A stretch of DNA of 40,163 nt from Cytophagaceae bacterium (GTDB taxonomy: Bacteria > Bacteroidota > Bacteroidia > Cytophagales > Cytophagaceae), in NCBI GenBank assembly GCA_025054875.1, contig JANWYS010000012.1, positions 1 through 40,163 on the forward strand, given 5' to 3'. The notes under the pieces are model-generated. The model was not told the DNA's origin and did no database searches. It saw only the letters and a list, made by a program, of their open reading frames with translations. This document shows, piece after piece, positions 35,170 to 40,163 of the stretch (its first letter is position 1; each line of letters opens with the position of its first letter). Made by a program: the position numbers and the translations under genes.

Positions 35170-35829
35170 TTAAACCTGATTTTTTTTACCAATGCGTAAT
35201 CTGGCTTTATTTTCTTCTCCGTTGATGAGCCTTTTTATATTTTTTTGATGTGTGATCATGACGATGGAAAAAATTGCAAAACCGAAAGCAATCACCAGAG
35301 GGCCATGCTCTTCCGGCCTGAATCTGGGCGAGAATAATATGATAGGGAAAGCTAATGCTGCTACCATAGAACCAAGCGATACGTATTTAGAAAGAAGAAG
35401 TACGACCATGAATACTACAAGGCATATGAATGCGGCCTCGATGTGTATGGACAGTGTCATCCCCAAGAGAGTGGCTATACCTTTGCCACCGCGGAATCCG
35501 GCAAAAACAGGAAATATATGGCCAAATACGGCAGCCATGCCAAATATGAGTTTATATACTACCAAATCTGATTCTTCAACAAGGGCATAGTATACAAGAA
35601 GGTTGGCGCTTTGTGTTGCCAGCCATCCTTTGAATATATCTATAATCATTACGATTGTGCCGGCTTTTCTACCCAGAATTCTGAAAGTGTTAGTGGCTCC
35701 TGCATTACCGCTGCCATAATCACGTATGTCAATGCCATGATACAATTTCCCGTACCATACGGCAGTAGGAAAAGAACCTAATAGATAGGCAACTATAGTT
35801 CCAAACGTTATGTAAGCCCAGGAAGCCAT
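35170..35829 (-). CDS. plsY: Acyl-phosphate:glycerol-3-phosphate acyltransferase PlsY
   Basis: An inner-membrane enzyme making lysophosphatidic acid, the first acylation step of phospholipid synthesis, from acyl-phosphate supplied by PlsX. It has 219 aa with five to six hydrophobic spans. The three PlsY motifs are present: GSGNAGATN (about residues 40-48), GHIFPVFAGFRGGKG with the acyl-phosphate site, and THQKNIKRLINGEEN near the end. The tail KARLRIGKKNQV is encoded by a stretch containing the dispersed motif AATGCGTAATCTGG (plus strand, 35191-35204), so this C-terminal extension may derive from a repeat. ATG at 35829. A candidate promoter box is 62-69 bases upstream. Confidence 0.96.
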   Translation of the reverse strand: MASWAYITFGTIVAYLLGSFPTAVWYGKLYHGIDIRDYGSGNAGATNTFRILGRKAGTIVMIIDIFKGWLATQSANLLVYYALVEESDLVVYKLIFGMAAVFGHIFPVFAGFRGGKGIATLLGMTLSIHIEAAFICLVVFMVVLLLSKYVSLGSMVAALAFPIILFSPRFRPEEHGPLVIAFGFAIFSIVMITHQKNIKRLINGEENKARLRIGKKNQV

Positions 35830-35890
35830 GTCTCTTACGGTGTTTAATATTTACTTGATTTAGATACTTTTGTGCTTTTTACGATTAAAG

Positions 35891-35898
35891 CAAACATA
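35891..35898 (-). promoter_or_regulatory. Candidate -7 promoter box of plsY
   Basis: The minus strand reads TATGTTTG, matching TAnnTTTG, 62 bases before the plsY ATG. No convincing -33 box is found. The remainder of the gene-free stretch 35830-36143 shows no recognisable gene. A short plus-strand frame ending KDYVFPEGHKALNVW at 36063 has no signal or family marks. Confidence 0.4.
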
Positions 35899-36143
35899 CA
35901 AAGTAAACAAAAATACTGTTTTTTTACAACAATCCGGGTTAAGATTTGGTTAATAATCATATTGAAACGTAAACTTTTCCGATTAGTTCAATCATTGCTA
36001 CAGGAGGCTTACCATAAAAAAGATTATGTGTTTCCAGAAGGCCACAAAGCGTTAAATGTGTGGTAAACCTCTCTGCAATATTCAGGAGGATCATTTTTGG
36101 GATATGCTTGCTGAAATGCAGAAAAGCTTTATTTTTCGCAGAG

Positions 36144-37145
36144 CTATTTCTCTATAAAAGAGATGTTGCGCTGATACCAATCGAACAAAATTTTTAACCC
36201 TTGGTGCACGTTAAAAAGAGGATTGTATCCCAGCAATTCTTTAGCTTTTGATATATCGGCGAGGCTGTCTTTTATGTCGCCTTTTCTGGGCTCAGAATAG
36301 ACAGGCCGAATTTTAGATCCGGCCAGAGCAGAAATAGCTTCAAACAGTTCGTTTACAGATATGGTACTTCCGAAGGCAATGTTATACACCTGATTAAAAG
36401 CTTTTTCATTTGTTGTAAAGGCTGCTTTAATATTCGCTTGTACAGCATTTTCTACGAATGTAAAATCGCGCGATTGGTTGCCGTCGCCAAAAATTTTTGC
36501 CGGCCTGTTGTTGAGAATAGCATCTATAAACAGTGGTATTACAGCTGCGTAAGGATTTTTGGGATTCTGTTTCGGGCCAAACACATTAAAATAACGAAGG
36601 CCTATCGTTTTCATATCGTAAGTGTTGCCAAATACCTGCGCATAAAGTTCGTTCACACGTTTGGTGACGGCATAAGGAGAAAGAGGCTGCCCTATGCGGT
36701 TTTCCACTTTAGGCAAGGTATTGTCATCACCATATACAGAAGATGAGGAGGCATAGATAAAACGTTCTACTTTTTTATCTTTTGCAGCCACCAGCATGTT
36801 AAGAAAACCGGTAACATTGGCAGCATTGCTTGCTATGGGGTTTTGTATGCTGCGAGGTACTGAACCCAAGGCGGCCTGATGAAAAACAATATTTATACCC
36901 TCACAACATCTTTGGCATACTTGCTCGTCTGTAATGTCGCCTTCAATATACTCTACGCGAGAATCGCTTAGAAAAGGTTCTATGTTTTTAAAATAACCAT
37001 TGCTGAGATTATCCAATATTCGCACTTTTCCGGCGTTGTATTTTAACAAGTATTCTACTAGATTAGAACCTATAAAACCTGCACCACCGGTAACTAAAAA
37101 AGAATAGTGTTTAAGGTCTACGTTATGATAGGGTATATCGTACAT
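36144..37145 (-). CDS. NAD-dependent UDP-hexose 4-epimerase, WbpP/TviC-like
   Basis: An extended short-chain dehydrogenase/reductase of 333 aa from the ATG at 37145. The longer frame from 37235 adds 30 residues with no family counterpart ahead of the Rossmann strand. The NAD motif GGAGFIG is at residues 20-26. SSSSVYGD and the catalytic YAVTK (Tyr158, Lys162) are present, as is the family-typical HQAALGSVPRSI and LRYFNVFGPKQNP. This set is that of UDP-N-acetylglucosamine/galactosamine C4-epimerases such as WbpP, which feed polysaccharide or O-antigen synthesis. No glycosyltransferases lie nearby, so the exact sugar is uncertain. It diverges from gyrB across 612 bp. Confidence 0.9.
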   Translation of the reverse strand: MYDIPYHNVDLKHYSFLVTGGAGFIGSNLVEYLLKYNAGKVRILDNLSNGYFKNIEPFLSDSRVEYIEGDITDEQVCQRCCEGINIVFHQAALGSVPRSIQNPIASNAANVTGFLNMLVAAKDKKVERFIYASSSSVYGDDNTLPKVENRIGQPLSPYAVTKRVNELYAQVFGNTYDMKTIGLRYFNVFGPKQNPKNPYAAVIPLFIDAILNNRPAKIFGDGNQSRDFTFVENAVQANIKAAFTTNEKAFNQVYNIAFGSTISVNELFEAISALAGSKIRPVYSEPRKGDIKDSLADISKAKELLGYNPLFNVHQGLKILFDWYQRNISFIEK

Positions 37146-37460
37146 AATGAAGTTTCGATTGCAATGTACAGTAAAATTTTGGTTCGTTAAATTAAAAAGT
37201 TTAGTTGAGTTCTCTTGCAGGAACTTTGTGCGCAAAAAATCTCATTTTTTGCAAGGGTATGTAATGAACTTAGGAGCAATGAGGGTAATATTGAAGTAAC
37301 TAGAGATTATCGAAAAAGGTTGTTGTGTTGTTTTTTTATAATCATTTTATCGCGCTACCGGCTTCATAAGAAGCGATGTTCAGAGAATTTACCATTTTCC
37401 GGAAAGTGAGAACAGACTGTAAATCGTTGTTAGAAGGCGGCCGGGCTCAGTCCCTATTCA

Positions 37461-37500
37461 CGATACCTGTCTTATCTTCTTGTGATAAGAACAGGCATCG
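37461..37500. other. Long imperfect hairpin in the epimerase-gyrB intergenic region
   Basis: CGATACCTGTCTTATC (37461-37476) and GATAAGAACAGGCATCG (37484-37500) pair over about 15 bp with one mismatch and one bulge, around a 7-base loop. It is followed on the plus strand by a T-rich stretch ending CGTTTTT. It is too far from either start to be a simple operator. A terminator for an unseen transcript or an RNA structure is possible. The rest of 37146-37757 holds no gene that I can support. Confidence 0.5.
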
Positions 37501-37728
37501 TAAATCTTGCTTTCGTTTTTATTGTGCGATATAAATGAACAATTCGCAAAATTAAAATCGTTGATGAATAAATCATGACAAAATTCAGTATGTTTTCTGT
37601 TATGAAACAGTATATATCTGTGCATTGCATGCGCTGATGTTTGAATACTTGGGCTTGCTATGAATGAAAAAGAAAATCCCATTATTTTAAGTTTAGAACA
37701 ACGGTGTTATTTCGTACAAAAAAAATCG

Positions 37729-37736
37729 TATCTTTG
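37729..37736 (+). promoter_or_regulatory. Candidate -7 promoter box of gyrB
   Basis: TATCTTTG matches TAnnTTTG and ends 21 bases before the gyrB ATG. The -33 region (around 37706-37714) is a poor match. Confidence 0.55.
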
Positions 37737-37751
37737 CAAAATTAACATTGA

Positions 37752-39716
<1,965 letters not shown>

Positions 39717-39726
39717 GCATAATTTT

Positions 39727-39757
39727 TTTTGATTTCACAAATAGTTTGAAATCAAAA
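39727..39757 (+). terminator. Hairpin after gyrB, possible terminator
   Basis: TTTTGATTTCA (39727-39737) and TGAAATCAAAA (39747-39757) are perfect 11-bp arms around a 9-base loop, 10 bases past the gyrB stop. The stem is AT-rich and the T-run is on the 5' side, so it is not a classic terminator. Confidence 0.45.
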
Positions 39758-39884
39758 CATAAAGGCCATTCAGTTTGTTTGATATTAAAATTTTTTAAAA
39801 GGCGATTATATCCACTAAAAAAACAATACTTACCTGTTTTTGACAGTTATAGTGATATCTTTTTGAGTTTGTGCGATACTCTTT

Positions 39885-40088
39885 ACAAAAGTGTGTATTT
39901 CCCTTTTGCCTCCCCACAAACTCATACTTTTTGAGCAAAGCAACTTTCGCATGTGTGCATACATCCTCCGCAATAACGCTTACTGGTGGTATTCCCAAAA
40001 GTGTGTATTCCCTTGCCCTCCACGACACAACCCCCTATCTTTAAACAAAGCAGCTTCACATGCGTGCAGGCATACGCATAACGCCTTC
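39885..40088 (+). repeat. Diverged tandem repeat, about 109-bp unit, at window edge
   Basis: Unit 1 (39886-39994) and unit 2 (39995-40088) align over shared blocks: CAAAAGTGTGTAT, CCCTTTTGCCTCC versus CCCTTGCCCTCC, GCAAAGCAACTTTCGCATG versus ACAAAGCAGCTTCACATG, and CGCAATAACGC versus CGCATAACGCC. Both units start with the IS-end-like core also found at 28588-28612 and, reversed, 51-77. No convincing gene lies in 39717-40163; short frames on both strands are low-complexity by-products. Confidence 0.6.
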
Positions 40089-40163
40089 TGCCTGGCTGAT
40101 GCATAAAATGAATTTACCTGTGATATGAAAAGAGCCTGGCAATCACATATAGAGCAGAAAGAG

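Noticed and set aside
35872-36066. Small plus-strand gene upstream of plsY
   Set aside because: Low-complexity start, no ribosome site or family marks; it overlaps the probable plsY promoter. A gene remnant is possible but cannot be supported.
37146-37235. Longer N-terminus of the epimerase
   Set aside because: The extra 30 residues have no counterpart ahead of the Rossmann fold; the ATG at 37145 gives the usual family length.

Overview
This window comes from a member of the phylum Bacteroidota, probably a free-living or host-associated relative of the Chitinophagales or Sphingobacteriales; I cannot place it more finely. The evidence is a protein with a type IX secretion (T9SS) type A sorting domain, several matches to the Bacteroidota -7 promoter box TAnnTTTG, a cobalamin riboswitch followed by a BtuB-like receptor and a BtuG-like surface lipoprotein, a bacterial alpha-2-macroglobulin lipoprotein, and a cluster of exported glycoside hydrolases (GH9, GH92, clan GH-D, GH97). 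The DNA is moderately AT-rich, interrupted by a few strikingly GC-rich intergenic elements.

Layout. 1-9.2 kb, minus strand: hpt, a 145-aa unknown protein, a very large alpha-2-macroglobulin and the GTPase/ATPase ychF. Two GC-rich dispersed repeats (A and B) lie between these genes. 9.3-12.7 kb, plus strand: cobalamin riboswitch, btuB-like receptor and btuG-like beta-propeller lipoprotein. These are closed by a strong intrinsic terminator buried in the 3' end of the convergent prsW-family gene. 12.65-15.8 kb, minus: the PrsW-like membrane protein, a different GC-rich element (D), and a secreted Delta-60 repeat/T9SS protein with a 153-bp internal tandem repeat. 16.2-19.5 kb: ROK sugar kinase (+), DEAD-box helicase (-) and a TPR lipoprotein (+). 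19.5-20.1 kb: repeat C and a promoter.

20.1-28.6 kb, plus: a tight four-gene operon of exported glycosidases, GH9, GH92, clan GH-D alpha-galactosidase-like and GH97, with 12-18 bp gaps. It has no SusC/SusD pair, regulator or transporter in the window and reads as more AT-rich than its surroundings. 28.65-33.2 kb, minus: the cell-elongation operon mreC-mreD-mrdA(PBP2)-rodA. 33.25-33.94 kb, plus: a decayed pseudogene of a small outer-membrane-type protein, with three frameshifts and two in-frame stops. 33.9-37.1 kb, minus: acetyl-CoA acetyltransferase, plsY and a WbpP-like UDP-hexose 4-epimerase. 37.76-39.7 kb, plus: gyrB, followed by a hairpin and a diverged tandem repeat at the window edge.

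The most unusual material is (i) the family of modular, foldable GC-rich intergenic repeats A/B/C with the related element D, (ii) two short dispersed motifs, one resembling insertion-sequence ends, and (iii) the four-enzyme glycosidase operon lacking SusCD. Several gene starts are set downstream of the longest open frame because a TTG or GTG there would add an implausible N-terminus in front of a clear signal peptide.
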